Source of the DNA: Clostridium punense
Lineage (GTDB): Bacteria > Bacillota > Clostridia > Clostridiales > Clostridiaceae
Assembly (NCBI RefSeq): GCF_017874425.1
Contig: NZ_JAGGLL010000008.1
Coordinates: 62,001-126,000 of the forward strand
Direction of reading: 5' to 3'
DNA: 64,000 nt
The notes below the pieces were generated by a model that saw only the letters and a program-made list of their open reading frames with translations, ran no database searches and had not been told where the DNA came from. Positions 55,352-63,976 of this stretch are shown here, piece by piece (the stretch's first letter is position 1; every line of letters begins with the position of its first letter). A program made the translations under genes and the position numbers.

Positions 55352-57091
55352 GTGAGGAAAATAAGTAAACAAAAGACTTTTAGGATTAAGATAATTATTC
55401 TTACAATTTTACTACTAAGTTTAGCACTAATCATTGGTATTAATGTTTTTAGAGGAAAGACATCAGTTAAAGAGGAACTAAATATAATTGACTCTAATAG
55501 TGGGAAACCTTCAGATTTGGGTAAGGATGAGATCTCAAAAATAGAGGAATTAGTGAAGAATACATTTTCCTTAGCTAAGGAAGGTAAGGTTCCTAATATT
55601 TCATTTGTTTCTGGTAAAACACAGTGGAAGGAAGTAAACGAAGAGTGGGGAAAATCAAATCATATTTCAGAAACCGCTGAAGGTAGATATGAGGAGTATG
55701 AAAATCATCATGTAACGCTTGGTTATACTGGTGACATTGTTAACGATATAAGAAATTATAATTCTGAACTACAAGCCATTTCTTTAAAGGAAATCAAAAA
55801 AATTGGTGGAGAACCTGATGACCTTCGATATTATAAAGATTCAACCTATGATCAAATCATACTTGTCTATAATATAACTACTGCCACCGATTTATTGTGG
55901 GTTTTGCCAAGGCCTACAGATAAAGAACCAAACCCAAAAGTAGACCATAGCTCACTATATGCTAAGATTGATAAAAAACCTAATGAACAAGAAAATCAAT
56001 CTATTTCTAAGGAGGTTTCTAAAATGGACTTAGAAGAAAAAATTGGGCAAATGATCTTTGCTGGAGTTTCTGGAACTACAATGGATACTGGAGCGCAAAA
56101 GTTAATAAACCAATTACATGTTGGAGGAATTATTTTTTACAAGAATAACTTTGAAAACCCTACACAAACTGTTGAACTTGTTAATCAAATAAAAGCTGAA
56201 AATAGCTCTAATATACCCCTATTTTTGGGTGTTGACCAAGAGGGAGGACGTGTCACAAGATTACCAGGGGCAATTACTAATTTTCCTCCAAACAAACAGA
56301 TTGGAGAAGTAAATAACTCTGAATTCTCTTATAAAATTGGAAGACTTTTAGGCTTTGAGTTAAAAGAATTTGGTCTAAATCTGGATTTTGCACCTGTTCT
56401 TGATATTAATAGCAATCCCAATAACCCTGTAATTGGGGACAGATCCTTTGGGAACAACTTAGAAATAGTAAGTAAACTAGGCATTGAGACTATGAAAGGG
56501 ATACAATCTCAAAACGTGATTCCTACAATTAAGCATTTTCCTGGTCACGGAGATACATCGGTGGATTCTCATCTAGAACTACCGATTGTAAATAAAACTC
56601 TTAAAGAACTTATGAAACTAGAGTTAATCCCCTTCAAGCGTGCCATTGACCAAGGAGCAGATGTTGTGATGATAGCCCATATGTTAATACCTGAATTAGA
56701 TAAAAACAATCCAGCATCCATGTCAAAGATGGTTATTACGGATGTTCTTAGAAGACAACTTAGTTTTACTGGGGTAATCATAACGGACGATATGACAATG
56801 GGTGCTATTGTAGAGCATTTTGATATTGGAAAAGCAGCAGTAGAATCAGTAAAGGCAGGTAGTGATATTATTTTAGTAGGCCATGGCTATGATAATGTTG
56901 ATAAAATCCAATCTACTTTAAAAGATGCTATTGAAAAAGGAGAAATCCCACAGCAAAGAATAAATGAAAGTGTGGAAAGAATTATTAAGTTAAAAAGAAA
57001 GTATGGTATTAATGACGAGAAAGTTGATAGTCCTGACATAAACGATATAAATCAATTAATTACTGATCTTCTTAATAAGTATTTACATTAA
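55352..57091 (+). CDS. NagZ-like glycoside hydrolase family 3 with N-terminal DUF4309-like domain
   Basis: A 579-residue membrane-anchored enzyme. One TM segment (about 11-31), then a YjgB/DUF4309-like domain (about 60-190: WKEVNEEWGK, YEEYENHHVTLGY), then a GH3 beta-N-acetylhexosaminidase domain (about 225-560): GVDQEGGRVTRL, KHFPGHGDTSVDSH (about 394, the NagZ acid-base His/Asp loop) and TDDMTMGA with the nucleophile Asp (about 479). It probably removes GlcNAc from cell-wall fragments outside the membrane. GTG 55352 overlaps its own AAGGGGTGAGG site, so the exact start is uncertain. Confidence 0.85.
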   Translation: MRKISKQKTFRIKIIILTILLLSLALIIGINVFRGKTSVKEELNIIDSNSGKPSDLGKDEISKIEELVKNTFSLAKEGKVPNISFVSGKTQWKEVNEEWGKSNHISETAEGRYEEYENHHVTLGYTGDIVNDIRNYNSELQAISLKEIKKIGGEPDDLRYYKDSTYDQIILVYNITTATDLLWVLPRPTDKEPNPKVDHSSLYAKIDKKPNEQENQSISKEVSKMDLEEKIGQMIFAGVSGTTMDTGAQKLINQLHVGGIIFYKNNFENPTQTVELVNQIKAENSSNIPLFLGVDQEGGRVTRLPGAITNFPPNKQIGEVNNSEFSYKIGRLLGFELKEFGLNLDFAPVLDINSNPNNPVIGDRSFGNNLEIVSKLGIETMKGIQSQNVIPTIKHFPGHGDTSVDSHLELPIVNKTLKELMKLELIPFKRAIDQGADVVMIAHMLIPELDKNNPASMSKMVITDVLRRQLSFTGVIITDDMTMGAIVEHFDIGKAAVESVKAGSDIILVGHGYDNVDKIQSTLKDAIEKGEIPQQRINESVERIIKLKRKYGINDEKVDSPDINDINQLITDLLNKYLH

Positions 57092-57240
57092 CAATTAAAC
57101 TTTTATACTGCGTGGATTTGATAAATATCTTCCCTCCTATTGATAATGTTAAACCTAGCTACGTGGAGAGGGCTGTGCAGGTAAAGCAAAATAAGCTGAT
57201 ATAAAAGATTTTGAAGTTTTTTTATAAAAATTGTAGTATG

Positions 57241-57278
57241 TTCCTTCAAACTAAAGAGTTTGGGGGAATTTTTTTTTA
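57241..57278 (+). terminator. Rho-independent terminator after nagZ-like gene
   Basis: A 12-bp stem TTCCTTCAAACT / AGTTTGGGGGAA with G-U pairs, AAAG loop and a T10 tail. Confidence 0.75.
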
Positions 57279-57428
57279 TTTGGCTGGGATTCTCTAATGA
57301 ATATTAAGATAGATTTTTTAATAATAGTTGAACATACTACCACCTTGCCTTCATTTAGGTTTAATAGAGTTTAGACTTACTAATTTTTGTTAATGGAGAA
57401 GAAAATAAAAATTATTAGATAAAAACTC

Positions 57429-57490
57429 TTGCACCTCACCTTACGTTAGGTTGTAAGATTTATTTACTATGTTATATAACCTTACGTAAG
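57429..57490 (+). promoter_or_regulatory. MerR-type promoter and operator of the Hsp33/MerR operon
   Basis: TTGCAC (57429-57434), a 19-nt spacer and TAAGAT (57454-57459). The spacer holds the near-palindrome ACCTTACGTTAGGT (57438-57451), centred between the boxes. This overlong spacer with a dyad is the hallmark of promoters activated by MerR-family DNA twisting. A second palindrome, CTTACGTAAG, follows at 57481-57490. The MerR regulator encoded at 58568 is the likely binder. Confidence 0.8.
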
Positions 57491-57515
57491 ATATGGATTC
57501 CATCAGGTTATTTTC

Positions 57516-57610
57516 AAATTATTATTTTCCATAAACCTTTAAGTGAACTAGGGAAGGACTTATGCGTAGCTTAAGCATTAACACTAGTTATCTGTAGATA
57601 TTAAGAGGCA
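57516..57610 (+). ncRNA. Structured leader repeat, copy C (upstream of the Hsp33-like gene)
   Basis: Third member of the repeat seen at 33528-33622 and 34662-34762: AAATTATT, ACCTTTAAG, GAACTAG-GAAGGACT, CTTAAGCATTAA, CTAGTT and a 3' ATTAAGAGG. The stem AACTAG / CTAGTT is kept with changed bases relative to copy B. It lies between the MerR-type promoter and the gene, so it would be transcribed as part of the leader. Confidence 0.5.
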
Positions 57611-57676
57611 ACTTAGAAAATTATCAATAGAAAAATTAGGAGAAAACTAAAGAACTTAAGAAAGGACTGAAATAAA

Positions 57677-58540
57677 GTGAACAATTATATTTTAAAAACA
57701 TTAGCATATAACAAACAAGTTAGAATTTTTTTCTTGGAAGGTACAGATATGATAAAGGAAATCTGTAATCATAAAAATATTAATAGGACTTTAAAAGATG
57801 CATTAGGTAACACTGTGTCAATTGCAACTTTAATATCTGGAACCTTAAAAGGAAATCAGAGAGTTAGCATAAAGGTTAGTGCAAGCAATAGAAAGCATAA
57901 AATTTTTGCAGATGCTGATTCCATGGGAAATATCCGTGGGTATATAAGTGATGAATTATTAAATGTATCAATAGATAATGTTGATGATCTATCTATTGAA
58001 GAGTTAATAGGACATACAGGCTGCATCCAAGTACTGAAGGATTTAGGAATGCATAGTATTTTTACTGGCATAACAGATATGCCCAATGGAAACATTGTTG
58101 ATGATTTTTCCTATTATTTCAAACAAAGTGAACAAACTGATTCATTTTTTTCAATAAATATGGTTTATAATGATAATAATGAAATTGTATTATGTAGAGG
58201 TATAATGGCTCAATTGCTTCCAGGTGCTCCCACTAACCTTATTGATGCCATTAAAGAAACTATTTTTGAAAATCACTCAATTTTGTCAAACTTAGGGGAC
58301 AATGAGAGTTTAAAAGAAATACCGTACTTATTATTTGAAGATATCGAGATAGTTGAGCAGTATCCAGTTCAATTTTTTTGCGGATGCTCAAAAGAAGCTT
58401 TTTACCCTATGCTATACTCTCTTAGTAAAGAAGAGTTAGTAGATGCATTTGAAAATAAAAAGTCCATGGAGATTGTTTGTAATGTTTGTGGCAAGAAACA
58501 CTCTTTTAGTTCTCAGGATATAAAAAAATTTATACAATAG
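57677..58540 (+). CDS. Hsp33-family redox chaperone
   Basis: A 287-residue homologue of the redox-regulated chaperone Hsp33. The C-terminal zinc switch is complete: CGC (C235, C237) and CNVC (C268, C271). Upstream parts follow the family order (KDALGNTVSIATLISGTLKG, ADADSMGNIRGYI, GIMAQLLPGAP). Hsp33 is activated by oxidation that releases zinc. GTG 57677 is chosen with AAAGGAC upstream. It shares an operon with a TipA-type MerR regulator, an uncommon context suggesting induction by a drug- or stress-like ligand. Confidence 0.85.
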   Translation: MNNYILKTLAYNKQVRIFFLEGTDMIKEICNHKNINRTLKDALGNTVSIATLISGTLKGNQRVSIKVSASNRKHKIFADADSMGNIRGYISDELLNVSIDNVDDLSIEELIGHTGCIQVLKDLGMHSIFTGITDMPNGNIVDDFSYYFKQSEQTDSFFSINMVYNDNNEIVLCRGIMAQLLPGAPTNLIDAIKETIFENHSILSNLGDNESLKEIPYLLFEDIEIVEQYPVQFFCGCSKEAFYPMLYSLSKEELVDAFENKKSMEIVCNVCGKKHSFSSQDIKKFIQ

Positions 58541-58567
58541 ATAAAAGTTTAGAAGGATGTGATTATA

Positions 58568-59296
58568 TTGCAAAATAGAACCTGGAAGGTAGGCGAGCTA
58601 TCTAAGCTCACAGGGCTTACAATAAGAACTCTTCACCATTATGATGAAATAGGGCTTTTAAGTCCAACCTCTAGAACTAGCTCTGGGCATCGTTTATATG
58701 ATGAAGAGGATATAATAAAATTACAGCAAATTATGTCACTGAAGGAATTGGATTTTTCTTTAGATAAAATAAAAGAATTCTTAGAGAACCCAGAATATAA
58801 TCCCAAGGAGATTATAGAAATGCAAATTGAAAGGTTAAATGGAGAAATTAAGCTCAAAGAAGAGCTAAAGGGTCAGCTACAGGAATTGTGGGCGGTTTTC
58901 AACTCCTGGAGAAAACCTAATTTAGAACAATTTATTAATTCAATAGAATTAATAAAAAATCAAAAGAAGTACTTTACACAAGATCAAATCATCCTTATAA
59001 AAAAACAATATAATGAACTTAATAGCAGTGAAGCAGATAAGTATACTAGTAGTTGGGGTGAATTAATTTCTTTATTCCAATGTGAAATGGAAAAGGGCAC
59101 ATCCGTAGATAATCCAACAGTGGTTGACCTAGCAAGAAAATGGAAGGAAGCAATGGATTTTTTTACAGGAGGAGATACAGAAATTATAAGTTCAGCTGAA
59201 AGATATTACTCAGACAATCCACAAGCAGCAAAAGGAAGCGGTATCAGTGGTGAGCTTTATAAATATATGAAAGATGCATTAGCAAATATAAAATAG
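58568..59296 (+). CDS. MerR-family regulator with TipAS-like domain
   Basis: A 242-residue regulator: MerR winged helix (WKVGELSKLTGLTIRTLHHYDEIGL, HRLYDEEDIIKLQQI), a coiled-coil dimerisation helix (about 70-105) and a C-terminal TipAS antibiotic-binding-type domain (FTQDQIILIKKQYNE, WGELISLFQCEMEKG, AMDFFTGGDTEII). TTG 58568 lies about 11 nt after GAAGG; a GTG three codons upstream sits too close to that site. It probably activates the 19-bp-spacer promoter at 57429. Confidence 0.85.
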   Translation: MQNRTWKVGELSKLTGLTIRTLHHYDEIGLLSPTSRTSSGHRLYDEEDIIKLQQIMSLKELDFSLDKIKEFLENPEYNPKEIIEMQIERLNGEIKLKEELKGQLQELWAVFNSWRKPNLEQFINSIELIKNQKKYFTQDQIILIKKQYNELNSSEADKYTSSWGELISLFQCEMEKGTSVDNPTVVDLARKWKEAMDFFTGGDTEIISSAERYYSDNPQAAKGSGISGELYKYMKDALANIK

Positions 59297-59351
59297 GCGG
59301 ATATAAATACTGTAGTGTATTTATCCTCAAACTAATAATTAAAATTAAAAG

Positions 59352-59383
59352 TCACTAGGAGATAATCTTCCTAGTGATTTTTT
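59352..59383 (+). terminator. Rho-independent terminator
   Basis: A 9-bp stem TCACTAGGA / TCCTAGTGA with a T6 tail, 55 nt past the MerR gene. Confidence 0.8.
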
Positions 59384-59429
59384 ATGTTCATAAGTTTGTT
59401 TTGCACTGTATAACTTTGTAACGGCTTAA

Positions 59430-60047
59430 TTATGCCTTTAAATTAGGTTTTCTTTTTAAGAACCATAATCCACTGAAAATAACAAATCCTAGACCTAAGA
59501 TTCCATATGTGATGTTTGAGTACACATCCATAAATCCTAGTATTTCCCCCCAGGACTCACCAAGTGCGGCACCTGCAGAAACCAGTATTATGTTCCAGAT
59601 TAAGGTTCCTGCTGTGGTATAAAGCACAAAGAGGCTGAACTTCATGCTTGCCATACCAGCTGGAATTGAAATTAAACTTCTGATTAGCGGAACCATTCTG
59701 CAGAAAAAAATAGCTTTATAGCCGTAGCGAGTAAACCAAGAATTAGCTTTCTCAATATCACTAACTTTTAATTTAAGGATGTGCCCAAAGCGGATGATTA
59801 TTTTCTCCAGTTTTTTGACATTAAATACACGACCAATTCCATAAAGAAGAATAGCTCCTGATACAGAACCAGCAGTTGCGGATGTAACCACACCTATAAC
59901 TGTCATCCCAGTATTTGTGGTCATAAATCCTCCGAAAGTAAGAATTACTTCAGAAGGTATAGGTGGGAAAACATTCTCCAATAAGATCATGAGAAAAGTA
60001 CCAAGATAACCAAAGTGCTCCATAAAATTTATAATCCAACTTTCCAT
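59430..60047 (-). CDS. DedA-family membrane protein
   Basis: A 205-residue DedA/SNARE-associated membrane protein with about five hydrophobic segments. Family motifs are visible: ENVFPPIPSE, the glycine-rich GSVSGAILLYGIG, and FFCRMVPLIRSLISIPAG. DedA proteins act as lipid (undecaprenyl phosphate or PE) flippases or related transporters. Single gene; ATG is preceded by AGAAAGGATT. Confidence 0.85.
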   Translation of the reverse strand: MESWIINFMEHFGYLGTFLMILLENVFPPIPSEVILTFGGFMTTNTGMTVIGVVTSATAGSVSGAILLYGIGRVFNVKKLEKIIIRFGHILKLKVSDIEKANSWFTRYGYKAIFFCRMVPLIRSLISIPAGMASMKFSLFVLYTTAGTLIWNIILVSAGAALGESWGEILGFMDVYSNITYGILGLGFVIFSGLWFLKRKPNLKA

Positions 60048-60114
60048 ACTAGTAATCCTTTCTTGTAGCTAAAATTTTATCTAAAAATACGAATGCTTTA
60101 TAAAATTACAGCGT

Positions 60115-60750
60115 CTAGCTGTTTATTTTTTTTGATATAGCGGCATCAAAAATCTTATATAAGAAGAATAAACCTAAGAAGCCAACACCATATGAGGCAA
60201 GGGTAAATTCAAAAGCTGATAACCAGAAATAACCATGAAATACTGTATTTGCAAGAAGTGCTAAAACAATAACTAAAGTAATATCAACTAATACATAACC
60301 TATTAGGTAATAATGTATTGGCAGATTAAGAACACTGTTATTTTTGGAAATAGAAGAGAATTCTTGTACTCTAAACTGGTTTATTGCTATCTGTACAGCT
60401 TCTGCCTTTGTTTTTCCCTGTGACGAAAGGTCTGCTGCAAAATCTTCCAAGTATGCCATGAGCTCAAGTTTGTCATTTTTACTCATTACTAAGTTATCAA
60501 CATAAGTTTTTATGTCATCATATTTTTTATAATTTGCATTAACCTTTATGTGAGCTATATAATTCAAAACGCTCCAAATTACTGCTGAAAGAAATGCTGA
60601 ACCATAAGTTACCCATTGAGTTAATGGGGTAATGCTTATACTAATCTTTTCAAAATATAGAGATAATATAAAAACTGCCATTGATAGTAGTAGTAGCCAC
60701 GAATATTTTATATCCGATAAATTAAAAGTCTTTTTTAAAATATTTTTCAT
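60115..60750 (-). CDS. Membrane protein of the HAAS type paired with PadR
   Basis: A 211-residue protein with about four hydrophobic segments (about 17-33, 45-65, 148-170, 178-200) and a central soluble helical part (YDDIKTYVDNLVMSKNDKLE, YLEDFAADLSSQGKTKAEAV) resembling HAAS anti-sigma-like domains that travel with PadR regulators. Signalling role inferred from that pairing. It starts 11 nt after the PadR stop with CTAGGAGG. Confidence 0.65.
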   Translation of the reverse strand: MKNILKKTFNLSDIKYSWLLLLSMAVFILSLYFEKISISITPLTQWVTYGSAFLSAVIWSVLNYIAHIKVNANYKKYDDIKTYVDNLVMSKNDKLELMAYLEDFAADLSSQGKTKAEAVQIAINQFRVQEFSSISKNNSVLNLPIHYYLIGYVLVDITLVIVLALLANTVFHGYFWLSAFEFTLASYGVGFLGLFFLYKIFDAAISKKINS

Positions 60751-60761
60751 AAATAATCCTC

Positions 60762-61076
60762 CTAGATAAATTTTTCAACTATTTCAACTGTTTCCTTCCA
60801 ATCTTTAATTGATTGATTCATTAAATTTATACCGCTTTCAGTAATCTTGTAATATTTACGCCTACCACCACTGGACTCGTCACCCCAATAGGAAGCAATA
60901 GCTTCTTGTTTTTCTAATCTTTTTAAAGACAAGTATAAGGTTGCCTCTTGTATCTCGAACTTACCTTCAGTTCTTGTTTTTATTGCTCTTGAAATTTCAT
61001 ATCCATAGTTATCATTTTCATTTAGAACACACAGAATAAGAATATCTATGGTTCCTTTCAACATTTCCTTATTCAA
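60762..61076 (-). CDS. PadR-family transcriptional regulator
   Basis: A 104-residue PadR: KGTIDILILCVLNENDNYGYEISRAI, ATLYLSLKRLEKQEAIASYW, SGGRRKYYKITESG. The start is put at TTG 61076, 6 nt after AAAGGAGGG; TTG 61082 overlaps that site. First gene of a two-gene operon with the HAAS-like protein; two operator-like repeats lie upstream. Confidence 0.85.
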   Translation of the reverse strand: MNKEMLKGTIDILILCVLNENDNYGYEISRAIKTRTEGKFEIQEATLYLSLKRLEKQEAIASYWGDESSGGRRKYYKITESGINLMNQSIKDWKETVEIVEKFI

Positions 61077-61093
61077 AATCAACCCTCCTTTAT

Positions 61094-61176
61094 GTACTTA
61101 ATAATGTTAGGTACATTACATAAATGAGTATATATTATATTACTTAATAATGCAAGGTACTTTTTATAAATAAGTA
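61094..61176 (-). promoter_or_regulatory. Tandem 46-bp-period operator-like repeats upstream of PadR
   Basis: TACTTAATAATG occurs at 61095 and 61141, each followed by AGGTAC at the same distance and a later AAAT-AGTA. Within each unit GTAC (or TTAC) and GTAC bracket the repeat. The position before the PadR start suggests PadR autoregulation. Confidence 0.5.
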
Positions 61177-61339
61177 TTTTTAGTTATAAACTTTTTACAC
61201 CTTCACCAAATTAAACTAATAAGCTTGGCGTATTTGAGCAGTATAAATAGCATGAGATTAAATGAGAAAAATTGACAATAATTATTGTAAATGATAGGAT
61301 AAATTAGGATACAAAATTATTTTAAAGGAGGAATATCTT

Positions 61340-61405
61340 ATGAAAAAAAGAGCATTATACAGTCTTTCACTTGGCATAGGGTATTCTACTGCTGTTTTTT
61401 TCTAA
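61340..61405 (+). pseudogene. 21-codon ORF with a strong ribosome site, likely truncated gene
   Basis: ATG 61340 follows AAAGGAGGAATATCTT. The product MKKRALYSLSLGIGYSTAVF... looks like the start of a membrane or secreted protein but stops after 21 codons. A weak AAGGG/CCCTT hairpin with T6 follows (61418-61440). It may be a gene remnant or a tiny membrane peptide. Confidence 0.35.
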
Positions 61406-61483
61406 AATTTATTAATCAAGGGATAAGTGCGCCCTTTTTTACCGGTTAATAATAAAATAATAATTTTAGAGGAGACAGTTAAA

Positions 61484-61885
61484 ATGAATAATAAAGAAAA
61501 GTTAGTAGTAAGATATAATCCAGAACCAGTTCCTAAACCAGTGGGACATTATAGTCATGTGACACGAGTATCAAAAGATGCTGATTTATTTGTTTTTTCA
61601 GGACAAATAGGGATTGACTCCAATGAAGAGATTCCTTCAGATATGAATGAGCAAGTAAAAAATACAATTAAAAATATAGATACTATTCTTAAAACACAAA
61701 ATCTAAATTCAAGTAATATTATTAAAGTTAATATATTGGCAACAGAAGAAATTGATTGGGTATATTTTGATTCTATTTGGGATGATTTTTTTCAAAAGGA
61801 TTATCCATCAATGACAGTTTCTTATGTTTCTGCTTTAGGATGGACCTCTCTAAAAATAGAGATTGAAGTTTGGGCTGCTGGCTAA
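61484..61885 (+). CDS. RidA/YjgF-family protein lacking the catalytic Arg
   Basis: A 133-residue protein of the RidA fold: HYSHVTRVSKDADLFVFSGQIG, MNEQVKNTIKNIDTIL, and the C-terminal YPSMTVSYVSALGW...IEIEVWAAG. True RidA deaminases have P-x-R-T at the substrate site; here it reads PSMT, so Arg is replaced by Met and imine-deaminase activity is unlikely. ATG 61484 follows AGAGGAGA; the longer frame from 61427 has no site. Confidence 0.8.
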   Translation: MNNKEKLVVRYNPEPVPKPVGHYSHVTRVSKDADLFVFSGQIGIDSNEEIPSDMNEQVKNTIKNIDTILKTQNLNSSNIIKVNILATEEIDWVYFDSIWDDFFQKDYPSMTVSYVSALGWTSLKIEIEVWAAG

Positions 61886-61962
61886 AATTTGCTAATACTC
61901 TTTTTAAATATAAGCTAGGATGCCTTTATTAAGCAAACTTCATAATGAGAGGAATGAAATCA

Positions 61963-62454
61963 ATGGAAAAAAGAATTTATTTAGAAAAATATACTACAAT
62001 GGATTTTGATAATTATTATAAGTTGGTTAGCGATGAAAATGTAATGGCTATGATAACAGAAAGAGCCATTCCTTTAGAAGAAGCAAGAAATAATTATGAT
62101 TTGCTTTTAAGCAATAATGAACTGCATCAATCCCTTGGCAACTTTAAAGTTATTGAAGCCTCAACTAATAAATTTATGGGCTCTGCAGCCTTAAGAGTTA
62201 AAGAAAAGAATGCTACTGAAGCTGAAATTGGATATATGTTCTTGCCTGTTTACTGGGGTAAAAGATTTGGCAGTGAAGTTGCTAAATTATTAATTGAAAA
62301 AGCAAAACAGGAGACTCAAATAATTAAGCTTACTGCAATTATTGATCCAAACAATACTGCTTCAAGAAAAATCTTGATTAATAATGGATTTATTTCAGAA
62401 AAGGTATGTGAAATTGATGGATTGCCAGGAGAAATATTATCCATGAAGTTATAG
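61963..62454 (+). CDS. GNAT-family N-acetyltransferase
   Basis: A 163-residue RimJ/RimL-type acetyltransferase: LEKYTTMDFDNYYKLVSDENVM at the start, EAEIGYMFLPVYWGKRFGSEVAKLLIEKA with the acetyl-CoA loop, and IDPNNTASRKILINNGF. The substrate may be a protein N-terminus or small amine. ATG 61963 is about 10 nt after GAGAGGA; the earlier ATGs at 61945 and 61954 are too close to or ahead of it. Confidence 0.8.
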   Translation: MEKRIYLEKYTTMDFDNYYKLVSDENVMAMITERAIPLEEARNNYDLLLSNNELHQSLGNFKVIEASTNKFMGSAALRVKEKNATEAEIGYMFLPVYWGKRFGSEVAKLLIEKAKQETQIIKLTAIIDPNNTASRKILINNGFISEKVCEIDGLPGEILSMKL

Positions 62455-62568
62455 AAAAGACTTACACTGCGAAAGAAAGTGTTGAATTGAAGTGTATACT
62501 AATTTTCTTAAATTCAATGACTATAAGAACACTTATTATAATATAAAGCAGTAATAATAAAATAATAT

Positions 62569-62610
62569 AAAAATACCGTACTATCCAGAAATGGATTTTA
62601 CGGTATTTTT
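62569..62610. terminator. Bidirectional terminator
   Basis: A 12-bp stem AAAAATACCGTA / TACGGTATTTTT between the convergent GNAT and MaoC-like genes; A- and T-runs on either side allow use from both strands. Confidence 0.75.
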
Positions 62611-62733
62611 ATATTATATTAGAGGTTTGCAACTTTATTTTCTCGTTATGTTAAAGGCCGGTGCTGGTAATATAGTGTTATTTAAGGGAAGTAATTCAAA
62701 CCTTCCCTTGGCTAACTTTCTTTTTAAAGGGTT

Positions 62734-63267
62734 TTAAGATATAGTTGCTTGGAAGCATAATATTCCATTGCTAAATCCTTTTATAATATTACCTTCATGT
62801 TTTATATGAACTGGATTACATCCATAAACAGGATGAATATATTTTACTTCTATATCATTAGTTTGAGTTGTGTCACAAAGTTCTTTTAGAATAAACATTC
62901 CTTGAACAACTGGATTTTCTGTAAGATGAATGGAATTTGTGTCCCCTACTAGATGACTAAAATCTGCAATTTCTTCTTTTGAAAAATCACGCCAGAAAAC
63001 ACCAGTATCTTTAACAATTTCTGGCTCAACAGACTCTTTAATTGTTACATTCATCATTAAATAAACCGTTAGTGTTTCTGCAATTTTATTATCAGCATAT
63101 CCACTACAGTTGAGTATACAAAGTCTACTACTATTTTTTACAATTTCATTTTTATAAGTTTCCTTAACTGATTTGGGTTGAAACCGTTGATATTTTATTT
63201 TAGCAATAAATGCACCATCATAAAAAAAATCTTCTTTCGTAGTAAATGCTCTAAATAAATCTATCAT
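62734..63267 (-). CDS. MaoC-like hot-dog-fold protein
   Basis: A 177-residue protein whose C-terminal half has the MaoC hydratase-type motif: FSHLVGDTNSIHLTENPVVQGMF, matching the family's D-x-N-x-I-H pattern with catalytic Asp/His. The N-terminal about 85 residues may be a second, degenerate hot-dog half. It would act on an acyl-CoA or acyl-ACP; no fatty-acid genes are nearby. ATG 63267 follows TAGGAGAATAAT. Confidence 0.6.
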   Translation of the reverse strand: MIDLFRAFTTKEDFFYDGAFIAKIKYQRFQPKSVKETYKNEIVKNSSRLCILNCSGYADNKIAETLTVYLMMNVTIKESVEPEIVKDTGVFWRDFSKEEIADFSHLVGDTNSIHLTENPVVQGMFILKELCDTTQTNDIEVKYIHPVYGCNPVHIKHEGNIIKGFSNGILCFQATIS

Positions 63268-63598
63268 TTTATTATTCTCCTATATCACTGTTATAATGTC
63301 TGTCAATAATTATAATTGTATTCTTATTTAATTATACAGAATATCAATTATAAATCCAATACTTAACATTACTACATATAGTGACCCTCTAATTTAAAAC
63401 TCTTTAATTTTATGTCTGAATGAAAATTATGAGATTGTATTAAAATGTTCTTGCGTTCAGTTGAATCTTTTTCCATAAGAAAAAGTTCTAACTATTTACT
63501 AATACATTAATATATTAAACCCTCCACTATCGTACCAAAGTTTTAGTAGTATGCTATAATGAAAAAACAGTTTAGGTAACCAAAGAGGGAGGTATTAA
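63268..63598. other. Divergent intergenic region
   Basis: 331 AT-rich nt between the MaoC-like gene and the MerR gene. A TATAAT-like box about 45 nt before the MerR start (TGCTATAATG) is the only promoter element noted. No gene remnant seen. Confidence 0.3.
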
Positions 63599-63976
63599 AT
63601 GAAAATTTATAGTACTTCTGAAATTGCTAGATTAATGGGCCTACATCCCAACACAGTTATGTTATATGAAAAGTGGGGATACATAGCTCCTGTACCAAGA
63701 AAGGAAAATGGGTATAGGACTTTCACTGAGACACACCTTGACCAAATGAAACTTGTAAGATTGGCCTTAAGAAGTGAAGCCATTAAATGGTATATGAGGT
63801 TTGAGGTTAAAAATATCATAAGAAGTGCAGCTCAAGGGAATTTAGAAAAAGCTTTAGAGCTAAGTAGAGAACATTTGACTCACATAGAAAATGAAAAGAA
63901 TAATGAAATAAGGGTTATGAAAATAATCCAGGAAATATTAAAAAGGATTCAGAAGAAGAAAAGAATATTTCATTGA
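63599..63976 (+). pseudogene. MerR-family regulator, probably frameshifted
   Basis: A MerR winged helix (TSEIARLMGLHPNTVMLYEKWGYIAPV, GYRTFTETHLDQMKLVRLA) followed by helical segments; the frame ends at 125 codons after a purine-rich run (63945-63965). From 63964 in another frame the sequence continues NISLNRSGVAKL to the window edge, which looks like the second helix-turn-helix of a longer double-MerR family. So the gene is likely longer and interrupted by a frameshift, real or a sequencing error. ATG follows AGAGGGAGG. Confidence 0.65.
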
